64,000 bases of DNA from Varroa destructor (GCF_002443255.2 NW_019211458.1:12953939-13017938); one strand, 5' to 3'. Numbered from the stretch's first letter, positions 39,325 to 50,851 are shown. Notes: generated by a model from the sequence alone, not told the origin. Made by a program: numbers and translations.

Positions 39325-40184
39325 AGTGCTTAAACTAATGGGAACTGATTGCGTGCAGACGGTTATAAAAATAGGTGCACTTGCAGGTTTGTCAGTATAG
39401 ATTGTATAAGCGATAGGGAAAAATGCATGCGCCATTGCTGCAACAGACGTAGATTACGGGGCAACCATCAGAGGAATAAGTTGAAGGATTGAAAATTTGA
39501 AATTTGGAAGTCTTTGTGCGCTACACGCTTTCATTCTTATCATGATCACTGACATCATAATTGTCATTGACATAACCATCCATCGATTTGCTTTTTATCG
39601 CCATGCTTACTCGTCTACTTCCATTTAGTATAGGTTGGCCGATAATTATTGGACAAGTAGGGCTTTTTGATTTATCAGACCTCGACGCAATAAACATTGA
39701 GTTCGGAGTAGAGGGTACACAATGATATTAAAGTTCGGGCAATGAAATTTTTATCTGGCTTTTTTTTTTGTCAATTCTATGGCTGCCTGTAACGCGTCTC
39801 TATTACTCTAGCTGTTGCAGTATCCGTTTGGTTTTAAATTATTAAATTAAAGCTAAAATCACAGTTAGTGATAATTTCTCGCTTCAGTTAACCCCTACGA
39901 GCAATCGGAATCGTCATTGGTATGGCTGGATCTTGCAACGTGCTAGAGAATGTTGTTTATTCAGTAGCCAGGGTCGTGGCGTCCATTTCGTCTGTTTCTA
40001 GTGTGCTAATGGTTATGGCAAGATGACCACTCGCAGGCGCTTGATCTGATGGTGAAGTGTGGTACTGACGATAGTCGATTGTGCATCAGTATTGTTTTTT
40101 TGCTCCATTGTTCGAGTCATGCCATTATCTATAACCGAATCGATAAGAGCATCGTCGTCGTCGTCGTAGATTCGGTTGACTTAC

Positions 40185-42350
40185 TTGCGGTAGTGGTTGG
40201 AGTGGTTGACGGTACAACGGTCGTCTTCTGACGTGTAATCATTTTTTTAGTTGTAGTTGTTGTTTTGATTGTTGTCGTCTGTTCCTCTAAAATGGCTGTC
40301 ATCTTCGTGGTAGTTTCAGCTACTGCGGTTGACGTCCTTTCAGTTGTTTTTGTTGTTGTTGATGTTGACCTTGGCATTCCTGTTGTTGATGTTGACCTCG
40401 ACATTTCTGTTGATGTTGACCTCCGCATTTCTGTTGATGTTGACCTCGGCATTTTTGTTGATGTTGACCTCGGCATCTTTGTTGTTGTTGATGTTGACCT
40501 CGGCATCTTTGTTGTTGTTGATGTTGACATCGGCATCTTTGTTGTTGTTGATGTTGACCTCGGCATCTTTGTTGTTGTTGATGTTGACCTCGGCGTTTCT
40601 GTTGTTGTTGATGTTGACCTCGGCGTTTCTGTTGTTGTTGATGTTGACCTCGGCATTTCTGTTGTTGTTGATGTTGACCTCGGCATTTCTGTTGTTGTTA
40701 ATGTTGACCTCGGCATTTCTGTTGTTGTTAATGTTGACCTGGCGTTTCTGTTGTTGTTGATGTTGACCTCGGCATTTCTGTTGTTGTTAATGTTGACCTC
40801 GGCATTTCTGTTGTTGTTGTTGTTGACCTCGGCATTTCTGTTGTTGTTAATGTTGACCTCGGCATTTCTGTTGTTGTTGATATTGACCTCGGCATTTCTG
40901 TTGTTGTTAATGTTGACCTTGGCGTTTCTGTTGTTGTTGACCTCGGCATTTCTGTTGTTGTTGATGTTGACCTCGGCGTTTCTGTTATTGTTGACCTCGG
41001 CGTTTCTGTTGTTGTTGACCTCGGCGTTTCTGTTGTTGTTGACCTCGGCATCTCTGTTGTTGTCATCTCTTTAGACGCGGATGTTGTTGTACCAAACTGT
41101 CCCTTCTCATTGGTTGTTGGCTCTCGAAAACGAAATGGATTCCGAGTGGAGACTGACGTTATGGCATTGCTTTCGGTCGTTGTCACAACTTCCGTTCTGA
41201 TGTCTTCGGTAGTTGCAATGGTTATAGGTTCTTCCGTCGTTGTGCCCTCGTCACTTTCACTGGGTTCTTCGTCGTCGATATTCGCTGTTTCATCATCGTC
41301 CGTTATCGTCGTTGCTTCCGTGGTTGTGGTCGTTGTAGACGGTGGTGCCTCGGTCCAGATTCGCGGCTTAACTTTCACCTTGAACATGGGCGAGTATCGG
41401 GGCGTGTCAGGTGGCCAGCGGCGTTTATGCGCGGCAAAATGGATGGGAGAGTCTTGCCAGTTTATGTGGGAGTCCCAACCCGTGCCATTCGTGGCATCTC
41501 CCTCAGCATCGGAACCCCTATGCCCGTTTTTTGAACCGTCAATCTCGACTTCGTCATCATCTCCTTCGATGTAGATTTCATCACTCCAAATCGATTTTGG
41601 CGCTAACCAAGGTGATGGTGGCAGATGATAGTATGCTTCTGAATCCCAACCCTGCCGCGATCGTCTGACACCATTTCGACGTGGTTTCATTTTGATTCGG
41701 TGTTGCACCCTGGTGCTGGCGGCCGTCTCGCCAGTTCGCCGCGTAACGCGACGCTTCCTACTGATGCTACTCGAGCTCGCTGAACTCCTCGACTTATCAT
41801 TTGAGCTACTTTGTGATCGAGAAGTTGTGCTGCTTATTTTTTTACTAACAGAGCTGCGATTAGAAGAACTGCCTTTTCTTTTATCGACCTTGCCGCGACT
41901 GTTTCGCTTATTTTCCTTATTGTTGCTATTTTTCTGGGTGAGTCTACCGCTCTTTCTCTCCTTGTCATTGATCTCCTTGCATTCTCTACTGTCCTTCGAA
42001 TCTTCGGCTGTGCAATTTTTTTTTTCCGGCCAAACTGTGTCTGGCCACCACGGCAGCTCGGGAAGGTCCTTAGGTTTCTCCCACGGAAAATGCTCCTCTG
42101 GTTCAGGTGGTGGAGGTCTCTCCAACGGGTCCTTACTTCCGGAAATGATTTTCACATTAGGCGCAAGGTGGAATCGGAACTTAACTGGAGGGAGACGCAG
42201 CTTCACATCATTAATTTTGTACTGGGCCTCTTGTTTCCACTCTTCGTCGCTGGGGTGTTTTGCCTCATCGTCCCAGGCATGACGTTGCTCTTCCTTTTCA
42301 CTCCAGTGAGGATCTGAAGGTGGACGGTAACTCTTGATTTTGATGTGACC
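40185..42350 (-). CDS. Mucin-like low-complexity protein, large central exon with TTTEMPRST repeats (1-bp frameshift)
   Basis: The acceptor TTCTTTCACAG precedes 42350 and the donor GTAAGT follows 40185. The exon begins GHIKIKSYRPPSDPHWSEKE, then a Trp/Pro-rich stretch (PELPWWPDTVWPEKKNC) and a Ser/Arg/Lys-rich region. A short part with aromatic residues (GWDSEAYYHLPPSPWLAP) and an acidic Thr-rich region follow. It ends in about 24 tandem copies of an 8-10 residue unit such as TTTEMPRSTS. One C on the + strand is missing between 40740 and 40741, where every other copy reads gacctcggc. The deletion ends the first frame within 5 codons and moves the remaining repeats to another frame. The exon is 2166 bp. 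One extra base would make it leave in phase 1, exactly what the next exon needs. The many Thr/Ser suggest O-glycosylation and secretion (inference). Confidence 0.75.
40340..41060. repeat. Coding minisatellite encoding mucin-like TTTEMPRST units
   Basis: This is a tandem array of a 30-bp unit with 24-bp and 21-bp variants. On the + strand the core is cggcatttctgttgttgttg followed by atgttgacct. Each unit encodes variants of (E/K/T)-(M/T)-P-R-S-T-(S/L/T)-T-T-T on the minus strand. Units vary mostly by whole codons (CCG AGG TCA conserved; ATG or ACG; GAA or AAG), as expected for selection on the protein. The exception is a single missing base at 40740/40741. Array length is likely to be variable between individuals and prone to assembly error. 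Confidence 0.85.
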
Positions 42351-42896
42351 CTGTGAAAGAAGTTGAAATAAAAATCATATATATATAATAGTAGTTTACC
42401 TTATTCAATGAAATGACAGTACAACGGGATTCTTCTAACAGTCGGCAAGGCTGCTGCAGGTTGCCTAATCTAGTCATCAATTTTCATTATGAAAAATTAG
42501 TAATTTATTCTTGCAATATGGCTAGACGCATATTTTAACGAAAGTGCCTTTCTTTCTTAGGCAAGTCTGTACATTACGAGGCTATCATTTAGGATGCTCA
42601 GAAAGCCACTTAACCCTATGATAGTTCTACCATCCGGCATAAAGATTATATATAAAAATTGATGCAAGATGTAAACAGATGAATATAATTACTGATTCCA
42701 GAAAATATATACTTTTTAACACGTGTTTAAAAAGACATATCAGATTTGTAAACTTTTTAAAGCAATAGGGTTGCGTGACTTAATTTGTTTACATACATAT
42801 ATACACAAATGCTTAAACAAACAATTTTTTTTAATGTCTAAGCATAAAAAATGTCTTACATAAAGCTAATTTTTAGCCAAATATACTAGCACTTAC

Positions 42897-43386
42897 GTCG
42901 TGCGCGGGATTCAAAATCGGAGCTTTATACTCATCGACGTGGTGCTGATGTAAATAGTCGTCTTCCTCGATCTCTTCCTCTTCTACACCAATCACATGGT
43001 CGTCGTCATCATGATAGCTATGATGATGATGACGATGATTGTCTGGTTGCCACCCGCCGCGGCGGGTCTTCTTTTGGGTGTATTTGTAATGTCGGCCTCC
43101 ACCACGCCCGTCTTCCCGGAACTCTGCAGCTCCCTCGGGCGGTCTGAACGGTCCACTTTCAGCACGAGACGTCTTTTCCGACTTGCGTGGTTGCTCTTGT
43201 TGTCGCGCAGGCCTTATGCCGGTATCAGGAGGCGCAAAGGGTGATGCCTGTGAACCCATGGGTTCCTCGTACGCTCGTCGGACCCGAAAACGAGAGCTTT
43301 CATTTTTTGTTGGGATTTCAGTAGTTGTAGATCTAGAAAGGGCTTCTCGGTATGGTCGATTCGACCGTAATTGAGGGATTGGTCGA
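42897..43386 (-). CDS. Mucin-like low-complexity protein, 5'-side exon with acidic and histidine runs
   Basis: This is a 490-bp coding exon on the minus strand. The acceptor reads GAATTGCAG before 43386 and the donor is a consensus GTAAGT right after 42897. Incoming phase is 2 and outgoing phase is 0. The frame encodes about 163 residues: a basic Arg/Ser/Pro-rich part (RPIPQLRSNRPYREALSRS), a Gly-Arg-rich part, then a striking run of HHHH, DDDD and EEEE blocks ending NPAHD. No folded domain is recognisable. It joins in frame to the exon at 42350, so these belong to one transcript. Composition suggests a disordered extracellular, cuticular or mineral/metal-binding protein, but this is inference from composition only. 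Confidence 0.72.
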
Positions 43387-43389
43387 CTG

Positions 43390-45080
43390 CAATTCATGCA
43401 TGCAAACAATAAGTAGCTTAAGTAATCTCGGTAGCTGCGTAACCTTTTGTGTGTGTAATAGTACATGTAAAGGTTTGATAATTTCTAGGAACGCGTTGAC
43501 TTGATGTTAGAAAAGGTCCTCAGTGTAAATGGAGAGATACATAAACATTCGTTCAGGAGCCCACCGTATATTTACATCTGTTCATTAAGAGCCGCTGGAT
43601 AAACAAAATTTGACGGCAAATATATAATCATATATTTTATAAATACGCTATTGGAGCTCCGAGATCACACCGTCATCAATCTGAGTACATGTTGCTTGAA
43701 TGAAGCAACTTTATTTACTATAAATAATCAAGGCTTGTATTACACCTCAAATTACTTTTTTTTTTAACATTTTTCCGCCGCCCTTTTCTACGACCCGTGT
43801 ATCTTGGACGCAGTGATGGTTGAAAATAGTATAGCGTTCTCTATAGACTAGTTGCAAAAGGACATTCAATTGATTACAAGCGAGGCGGATTATTCGGACT
43901 TGGCGTCTGCTTTAACGCAGTGTCAGTTATCGTGACTGTGTTTACAAGGACAATAGCAATGGTCCGCAAAGAATAAATTCGTTGTTAACTAGCAAGAAGC
44001 AGCTTCTCTGCCTTCGAGAAATACGATATTGGGCCTAGGTGATGCAAAGAGGCCACGAAGTGTATTTACCAGACATAGCTAATAGTGTACAACCGTACCC
44101 TTCACCCTAACATCTTTGGCCTCGATTGACCCTTAGCACTGGAGAACGATAGTGAAATATCATCAGCCACTTCGAGTATGGGCAAATGCTAGCGTTTCGA
44201 TAATATGCTCCATGATCATTTACTATCTTGGCCTATATTATTTTAATCCTTAGATGCAGAAATTTACCGCCGTGTCAATTGAATAGCGTTTCACCGTTAG
44301 TTGTAACATAAGTATTGTATATGGCAGACAAAAGAGAAAAATAACGCGAGAGAAAGTCGTAGGGGAGTTGATGGACGGTTCTTTTGTGACGATCCTTCTA
44401 TTAACGTCGTACTTCCTACGACACTACTTGGAACGGTGTTGAACTGTTCATTAGCATATGTCAATAAATAAAGCTAACGCGTGCGTATGCATCGCAATCT
44501 TTTTATATTTTCTTCCGTTTCTATGAATGTCATATTCACATTGTAAACATCTGTAAAGCTGAAAAATGTTAGAAAGCTTACTTCGCTAGATACTGTGCTT
44601 CAAGCACTGAAAGGCGAAATATATAATTTCTTTAGACGGGTTGCTTATTTGGCCTCTTTCCGATTGTTTCTGCTTTATAGCATCATATAGGATTCTCGAA
44701 AAGATATTGATCATTTTTCTTGCTAAATGGCTTTCAAGTCACATATCCTAGATAACATAAGTTGCATCAGGTCGGCGTTGCTGTCAGTGGTATTGGTTCA
44801 TGTTTTACTATCCTTGGAGTGCTTTTATTCGGACAAAGCATCCTAAAGATGGGTGAGATTTCTCCAAGTGAGAACCTTATAGCAATAAGGGCAGAAATAC
44901 TGTATAGGCCTATAAAAAATTGTGCTGTTTATGGTTAAAATGCGTGATCAGACAAGCGGCACAAAAATGGTCCTATTGCGTTCGTTCTAGCAATTTCCAT
45001 ATAAAAGATGCTTCTCATGGCGACCAACCAATTATAGAAAAAAGGCAATGAAATGAATTTTGCGGAAGTTGAGTGATATA
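43390..45080. other. Stretch without a supported gene
   Basis: AT-rich DNA upstream (minus sense) of the exon at 43386. It is intron if the exon at 50652-50851 belongs to the mucin-like gene. No other exon was recognised. Confidence 0.45.
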
Positions 45081-45089
45081 GACGTGTAA

Positions 45090-45800
45090 ATAGGCAGGAT
45101 ATCGTTAAGATTTAAACAATTTGAAGAGTGATGGCCACAATATAAGGATTGATGTTTGGATGTTACACGAAGTGATGCAAAATAGTTTGTTCGATCGTAT
45201 TTCCATCTGCAAAACCCTAAAAAAACGAAAAAGGACCGAAAGTGGCGGATCACGTGTCATAAAGGTGGACTATATACGACAACAATGTACAAATGGAGAA
45301 AAAAAAAATGTTTTCCATAATCTGTGGTAAAATTCAAACTAACGTCAAATGATACGATATTCTTGGCGGGCTTGGAACGGAACGGTCTGTTATCAACCGC
45401 CGATGATGTGATGATGAGAATGTGTGAAACGAGCGATTCGAATCTGCCTACCGTCAACAACTAACAAGATTGCGATAAGCCATTGGCCGAAACTAGTGAA
45501 CGTAAAAAGGCCTTATCGTTTACCATGACAATGCCAGACCATACAGGCAGTCGAATAAAGTTAAGAAAACCTGGATGGGGATTGTGACGTATCCTTCGTA
45601 TAGCCCGGATCTTGCACTATCAGACTAGCATTCGTATTGATATCTGCAGAACTTCTTGAATGGTACTATTTTAGTTTCAATGAGGGAATGCAGAAACAAC
45701 TTGTCACAATATTTTGCCTAGAGACCAGAAAAATGGCGGAAGGTCATCAGCTAAAGGATGCATATATCCAGATGGTAACATAGAAGAAAAATTACTCGAG
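45090..45800 (+). mobile_element. Mariner-family transposase relic
   Basis: This is a decayed transposase read in three frames. In order it shows DVWMLHEVMQNSLFDRISIC (like the mariner W-V-P-H-E-L and D-R-I-S-I-C motifs), then WNGTVCYQPP, then YRQQLTRLR. The second catalytic aspartate follows in YHDNARP near 45520-45540, and the third in PSYSPDLALSD near 45591-45626. Fragments like RPEKWRKVI mark the C-terminal part. The order and spacing match mariner D,D34D enzymes. There are several in-frame stops, the first catalytic TGDE motif is degraded and frames shift, so it is dead. Terminal inverted repeats were not located. Confidence 0.85.
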
Positions 45801-45809
45801 GCAAGGCTT

Positions 45810-47700
45810 GTCAAAAACTTGCCAGGAATTCTAATTTCATTTCATACTATAATTCGCTCAGATTTCTACGGTTTTAATTTAACGGAATGCCGACTTTCCT
45901 TTGCATAACGTTTAGTATCTACATCTAAGGTTATAAAGGAATATCGCTTGTTTTGATGATGACAGTCTTTCGAGAGTTGCTGTCTTCAAACAGTGAAAAT
46001 CTTTTTCTATCAGTGGCTATCAATAATTACTGCTTTGGAAAATTGTCTCAATGCAACTTCGTTGATTGACATACTGGTATTATATATTTAATCATATTAA
46101 TAAACACCTTCGCGATGGCTCAGCTAGTAACTCATCAATCGTAGAACATTGTTACTACCACCTTACTTCATTATTATAGAACTGGCATACAATTGTCAGA
46201 GTGTATGTATGTATGGCCTCGCATTACATTATAAATTATCAAGACTTGTATAGTTACTGGTTCATTGACGACAATTATCAAGAGCCTTTCAAGCATATCT
46301 TGATATATGCGCACGCGTACATACGTATCATCCTACCTATATCCGTAATATGTTGTTGCTTTATTAATCAACTGCTATTTAGCCTACTTCCACTAACAAT
46401 TCGATTTGACACTGCAGAGTTGCTGTTTTGTTTGTCTCCTCACCAGGTCGGTGAGCCTTGAAACGGCCGAGTGGAAACTGCTAGAGCGCCCAAATAAAAT
46501 GCCCCATATTATATCCCTTAGGCTAATGAATGAAGAGAATGACAAAAGCTCTTTGCCAATACGGTAACCCAGCTATCCACGGAGACTGAACCCATTGCCT
46601 AATTAAAAAGACAGGTATTTATACACTTGTTTTTGAATCGCCTCAGTCTGCTTGAACCGCTAGCGACGTCTCCCTGCGGCCAGCGGTCCTTCGTTTGCTC
46701 CAAGCAAAGCCTGGAAAGCATTTTATCCGCGAAAAAATTTTGCCGGCTTCTACGATTTGCCCAACTGCAAATGATAGGTCAACTGACGATGGTGTGCATC
46801 CCTGTTCTAGCATTGCTATGGTTTATGACGACATGTTTCACATGTGGAAAAGAATATTACGGATACAAAAGGCAAGCCCTTTGAAAATAGTGATCTAATT
46901 CATGTAGATTAAAATAGTAATCGAACGAAGGAAATGCATTGTCATTGTTAGATATATTAGAGAAATTGTCTACGTAAAACAAAAGAGATGGCTGCACTGC
47001 GAATTTTCTGAGAATATGGGACAGTCAGTACGCAAGCGGCCGACTTTTGTATTGACTGGAACACTCCCGTGGGATTTCATGGTTGCAGAGAGACGGCGTC
47101 AATAGAGTAACGGCTCTAAAGGAACTGGACGTAGAACTACCATGGAGGAGTGACAGACTAAGCGGTGCCTATTCGAGCCGGAAATTTAGAAGCTAAAGTG
47201 GTCACCTGATCCCACATATTGAGAAACAGCTGAAGCGTCCTAGAGGACGTAATACAGGTCATTATGGACCATGTGTATCTCTAGCCCTATCTACACAGCA
47301 TTAAAACGTCCCATTCGACATGTGTTCATTGTAACAACCGAGCAGAGAATACTCTGCCCACATATTACCGACCTGCTCCCTTTTCAAGGCTGCAACGACA
47401 AGAGCCGGAAACCAAATAGAACAAAGAAAATACCTCTCAGGACAAGACGCGTTCTTGAATTGCCTAGAATAGGACTAGCGTAACTTGTGAAGTTCATATA
47501 CGCTACCCTTTGGAAATTGGAACTCGGAGCGACAACAGTCAATGAGGTCTTGGTGGAAAAAGAGTGCCTCGGGGAACAACGGGGAATGAGATTCGTTCCC
47601 GAGGCTACAATCCAGCCGTCGGGGTTGAGTCCGATACTACAGAAGATCTTTTGGTTCCGCTGCGTATGTCACTACATATGAAAATAAAAGAAGAAAGAAG
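45810..47700. other. Stretch without a supported gene
   Basis: Several + strand open frames of 60-86 codons (46201-46461, 46627-46884, 47271-47483) lack clear codon bias or splice sites. The part at 47000-47690 is richer in GC and could be an old element, but nothing is recognised. Confidence 0.4.
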
Positions 47701-47711
47701 ATATAAAGCCT

Positions 47712-48117
47712 TCAGGTCAGCGAAACGTGCTTATAGCAACGCAAGTCTTATTATATGTATAGGGCACAGCAAATATTTATCGACGTATACCTGAATAAAT
47801 ATATGAATTTAACTTTTGCATAGTGAACATATGCCACCTGCACATATTAATCTCGTTTTGTATGTTTTTGAGTAACAGTCTTCTTCAGATATACATATAT
47901 ATATTCCGTTCAATAGTGTTAAGGCTTTATATATGTATATCTGAAGAAGACTGTTACTCAAAAACATACAAAACGAGATTAATATGTGCCGGTGGCATAT
48001 GTTCACTATGCAAAAGTTAAATTCATATATTTATTCAGGTATACGTCGATAAATATTTGCTGTGCCCTATACATACAATAAGACCTGCGTTGCTATAAAC
48101 ACGTTTCGCTGACCTGA
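47712..48117. repeat. Long inverted repeat: two 190-bp arms, 26-bp loop
   Basis: Positions 47712-47901 and 47928-48117 are reverse complements over 190 bp, with no gaps and, by eye, only four mismatches. The loop is 47902-47927. The arms are AT-rich and do not match a known transposase or terminal-repeat element that I recognise. The arms also produce the paired short open frames that read alike on both strands (NICHLHILISFCMFLSNSLL). Candidates are a foldback or MITE-like element, a recent inverted duplication, or a long-hairpin RNA locus. Confidence 0.95.
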
Positions 48118-48119
48118 TA

Positions 48120-50640
48120 CACCAGCAGCATCGACTTTTTCTTATACCAATTGCCTCGATATTATGCACTTTCTCGTTATTGGCACTTTGTCTGATCTAT
48201 TAAAAAGTTGCCTAGACAGAATGCTACGGTCATCATTAATCGTAAACCAGCACGGAAACCTATTTTTCAAATGAAATTCATTAATGTACAGCTGCTTAAG
48301 ATGCACAGGCTAGCGATATTTTATTTGTATTAGTTTGCCAAGAATCGTTACTAGAAAATTGCGCTATTACTACGATATGTAATGTAATATATAGTCTTCA
48401 ATAACACTTGCCGGTTTCTATTGATTTTCAGCATCAAATAAACACTAACGGCCTCATTTGCATTGCAATTTACGGGTCGAAACTGGGATACAGCAATTTC
48501 CATTCAAGTGTATTTCCAATAAAATAGCCGGTGCGCGTCCAGTGGTCATTACTAATGCACTGGATCTTCATGGCTTATCATTTTTTTTTTTTTTTTTCGC
48601 GAGAGTTGAATACCACCAAGACTAGATCGTTTTCCCACCCAATACATAATTGACTGTCGGCAGCGCGTCTTCAAAATGCATTGAAATAGATAACAATGAC
48701 ACGTAGAACAGAGCTCTCATAACGGTCGAGAAATCGGTGCGACTACCAGCCTGGTTCTAAATAAGTAGGATATGAGTAATGCGTAGACTATCTTCTTCAT
48801 TATCCGGACATACGCATGTCTTATCAGAAACGACCAACTATGTTCTCTGATTGTATACCGCAATGAGTTAGTTAACGATCATGGTGGGTCCAAGACCTTC
48901 ATTGCGAATGAAGTAAACATCAAGCTTTTCTATTAAAAGTAACGACACTGTATCGTTGGCAAGATAAACAGTGAGTTGAATTTCTTGTTGTTTTTAGCAA
49001 TATAGGTCTAATCAATCAATTACTGCTCAGATGTTACAGGCGTTGTATCCCTAAATATACCAACAGCCTCTGGAACCCGACAGTTCTTTTTTCTGTTCAC
49101 GTTGACCAGATTTATGCAAGATATCTACTAGGTCAGCCTTTTTATCTTTAGTGTTTCATTTGCCTAAAGAGTCGGTTGGAATACGAATGGTAAAAAAGAA
49201 CAATGTGGCCCTAGGGTAGAATGATCCGTAACTATTAATGCTGTCAATGTTGCTACTTATTTTATCGCTGATAGTTATCACTAGACTTAGTCAACACTGT
49301 GATAAATCTATTGAAACATTTGTTGTATATCATGACGAAAGGAAAATTTCGCCTAGGGTGTAGAGCGAGGTACGCAGTCAACACTGCGAACAACACCCCC
49401 GAAACAGCCCTATGCATTTTTGGGGTGATTTAACTAGGACGAAATACAAAAGGGTTGAATCAATTTCTAAGCTATCTCAGAATGTGTCTACGTCGGTAAA
49501 TGATGACTGTCACATAGATGACACGCACGTGCCCCATATTAGATTGGAGACAAATTACATCGCAAAGCATCTGCCATCAAAGGTAATCAACCATCACTAT
49601 TATTATTATTATTGCACTTGCCCTGAAGAAGCGATAAGAAGAGAGGCGATGTTTGGTAGACATGTTTATCGAGAAGAAAAAATCCCCGTCAGGGAAGAAA
49701 CAAGTGTCAGGAAAACGGATATATTTAACTATTTATTGTTTTTTTTTAATAATCTAAATCACACAATTGCACTGGAGATATCCGACATTTATAATTGGCC
49801 ACAAGCAAACAAAACGGTCAAACGGCAGGGCAGGAAGCTGGGTACATATGCGTAAAGGGGCAGTTACGATCAAGACTGACATTTTGCAACGATGCACTAA
49901 CAATTCCCAATGCATTGTATCTGCACGTAACGGTGGCTTATATTGTCAGTTTAGTGGTTTATCGTCCGCGTTCTTTTTCGCAGCAGACAACGTTGTTGTG
50001 CTAGACACACACACATGCATATAGACCTAGTGGGAGCATTTAATTACCTTGACAATGTTATTTTCCTGCACAGGTCTTGTGAGTTCCTATATCCAGGGGA
50101 AAACACATTTGTAGTGATCGGGAGACGCTCTACCAATAAAGGAATGATATAAAGGGAACACTGAGTGAGGATCTGCATATGAATACACATGTATTCTGAT
50201 GTTAAGGGCAAGTCGCATCGATCTCTTCTGCTACCCTCACATTACGTATTCCATAAATTATTTTCAACTCTTTTCTTTACAATAGGTTCACTACTAAATG
50301 ATCTATACCTTGACAGTATGCGCATGTTACAGCTGATGGCGATGCATCATTGCTCGTTCACACGTATTCGATAATCTGCTTTTGCTTATCGTCTGAGCCT
50401 GAGTATTGCCTTCTTTAACCGATTGTCAACTTTCTTACACGAAAATCCATAAGTGGCGTTTTCGTATGATACGACATGCAGTGTAATGTATTATTAAATA
50501 CAAGGATCTATATTTGTAGAGCAGTATATGCCTAGACGTATTATGTTCTCATATAATATACAAAAGTGAGTTATCAAAAAAAAACATTAAATTTAGAGTG
50601 ATCATTACTGAATGTTCTCTTAAAAGTAGTATTTATGCTG
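48120..50640. other. Stretch without a supported gene
   Basis: A possible + strand exon ends at 49582 with donor GTAATC (frame containing LSQNVSTSVNDDCHIDDTHV). Another follows a good acceptor at 50285 (SLLNDLYLDSMRMLQLMAMH). A minus-strand hydrophobic frame lies near 48600-48730 (RALFYVSLLSISMHFED). None could be chained to others. Confidence 0.3.
48581..48597. repeat. Poly(T) run
   Basis: 17 consecutive T in a stretch without a recognised gene. Confidence 0.9.
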
Positions 50641-50651
50641 TGGTCACTTAC

Positions 50652-50851
50652 TGTTGTTGACTGTCATACAGGTGACGCCTAGGTCTTGACAGAGATCCAT
50701 GTAGACGCCTAGTAGGTCGCAAAAGGAACCCGTGATCTTTCCGTCGATGATGGTGAAAGGCCGAACGTTCGGCGCTTGTTGTTTCGCAAAGGTACAACCC
50801 AGGACCGCCCCACGCAAACACGCACCACCACCACCACACTACAGATAAATA
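50652..50851 (-). CDS. Probable coding exon, frame unresolved (mucin-gene 5' exon or ionotropic-receptor segment)
   Basis: A strong acceptor (T13 then CAG) precedes 50851 and a consensus donor GTAAGT follows 50652. Two frames are open. In the first, using this acceptor, the exon enters in phase 0. It reads a hydrophobic Trp-rich start (YLSVVWWWWCVFAWGG), like a signal peptide, then RPTRRLHGSLSRPRRHLYD. It leaves in phase 2, which fits the exon at 43386 of the mucin-like gene (intron 7265 bp). In the second, using a later AG at 50839-50840, it reads PFTIIDGKITGSFCDLLGV then YMDLCQDLGV. This resembles the S1 ligand-binding lobe of ionotropic glutamate-type receptors (P-F-x3-DG-x3-G-x3-DLL). The second frame has more G/C at third positions. 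The exon is likely real; its gene is not settled. Confidence 0.5.

Noticed and set aside
40265..41074. 269-codon + strand frame rich in Val, Asp and Leu
   Set aside because: It is the antisense shadow of the Thr-rich repeat array. The minus strand has the splice signals and the varied, protein-like flanks.
41110..42282. Several + strand frames of 80-196 codons
   Set aside because: They lie opposite the large minus-strand exon 40185-42350 and have no splice or start support of their own.
47809..48020. Two similar small proteins on opposite strands
   Set aside because: They read alike only because the DNA is an inverted repeat; there is no other sign of coding.
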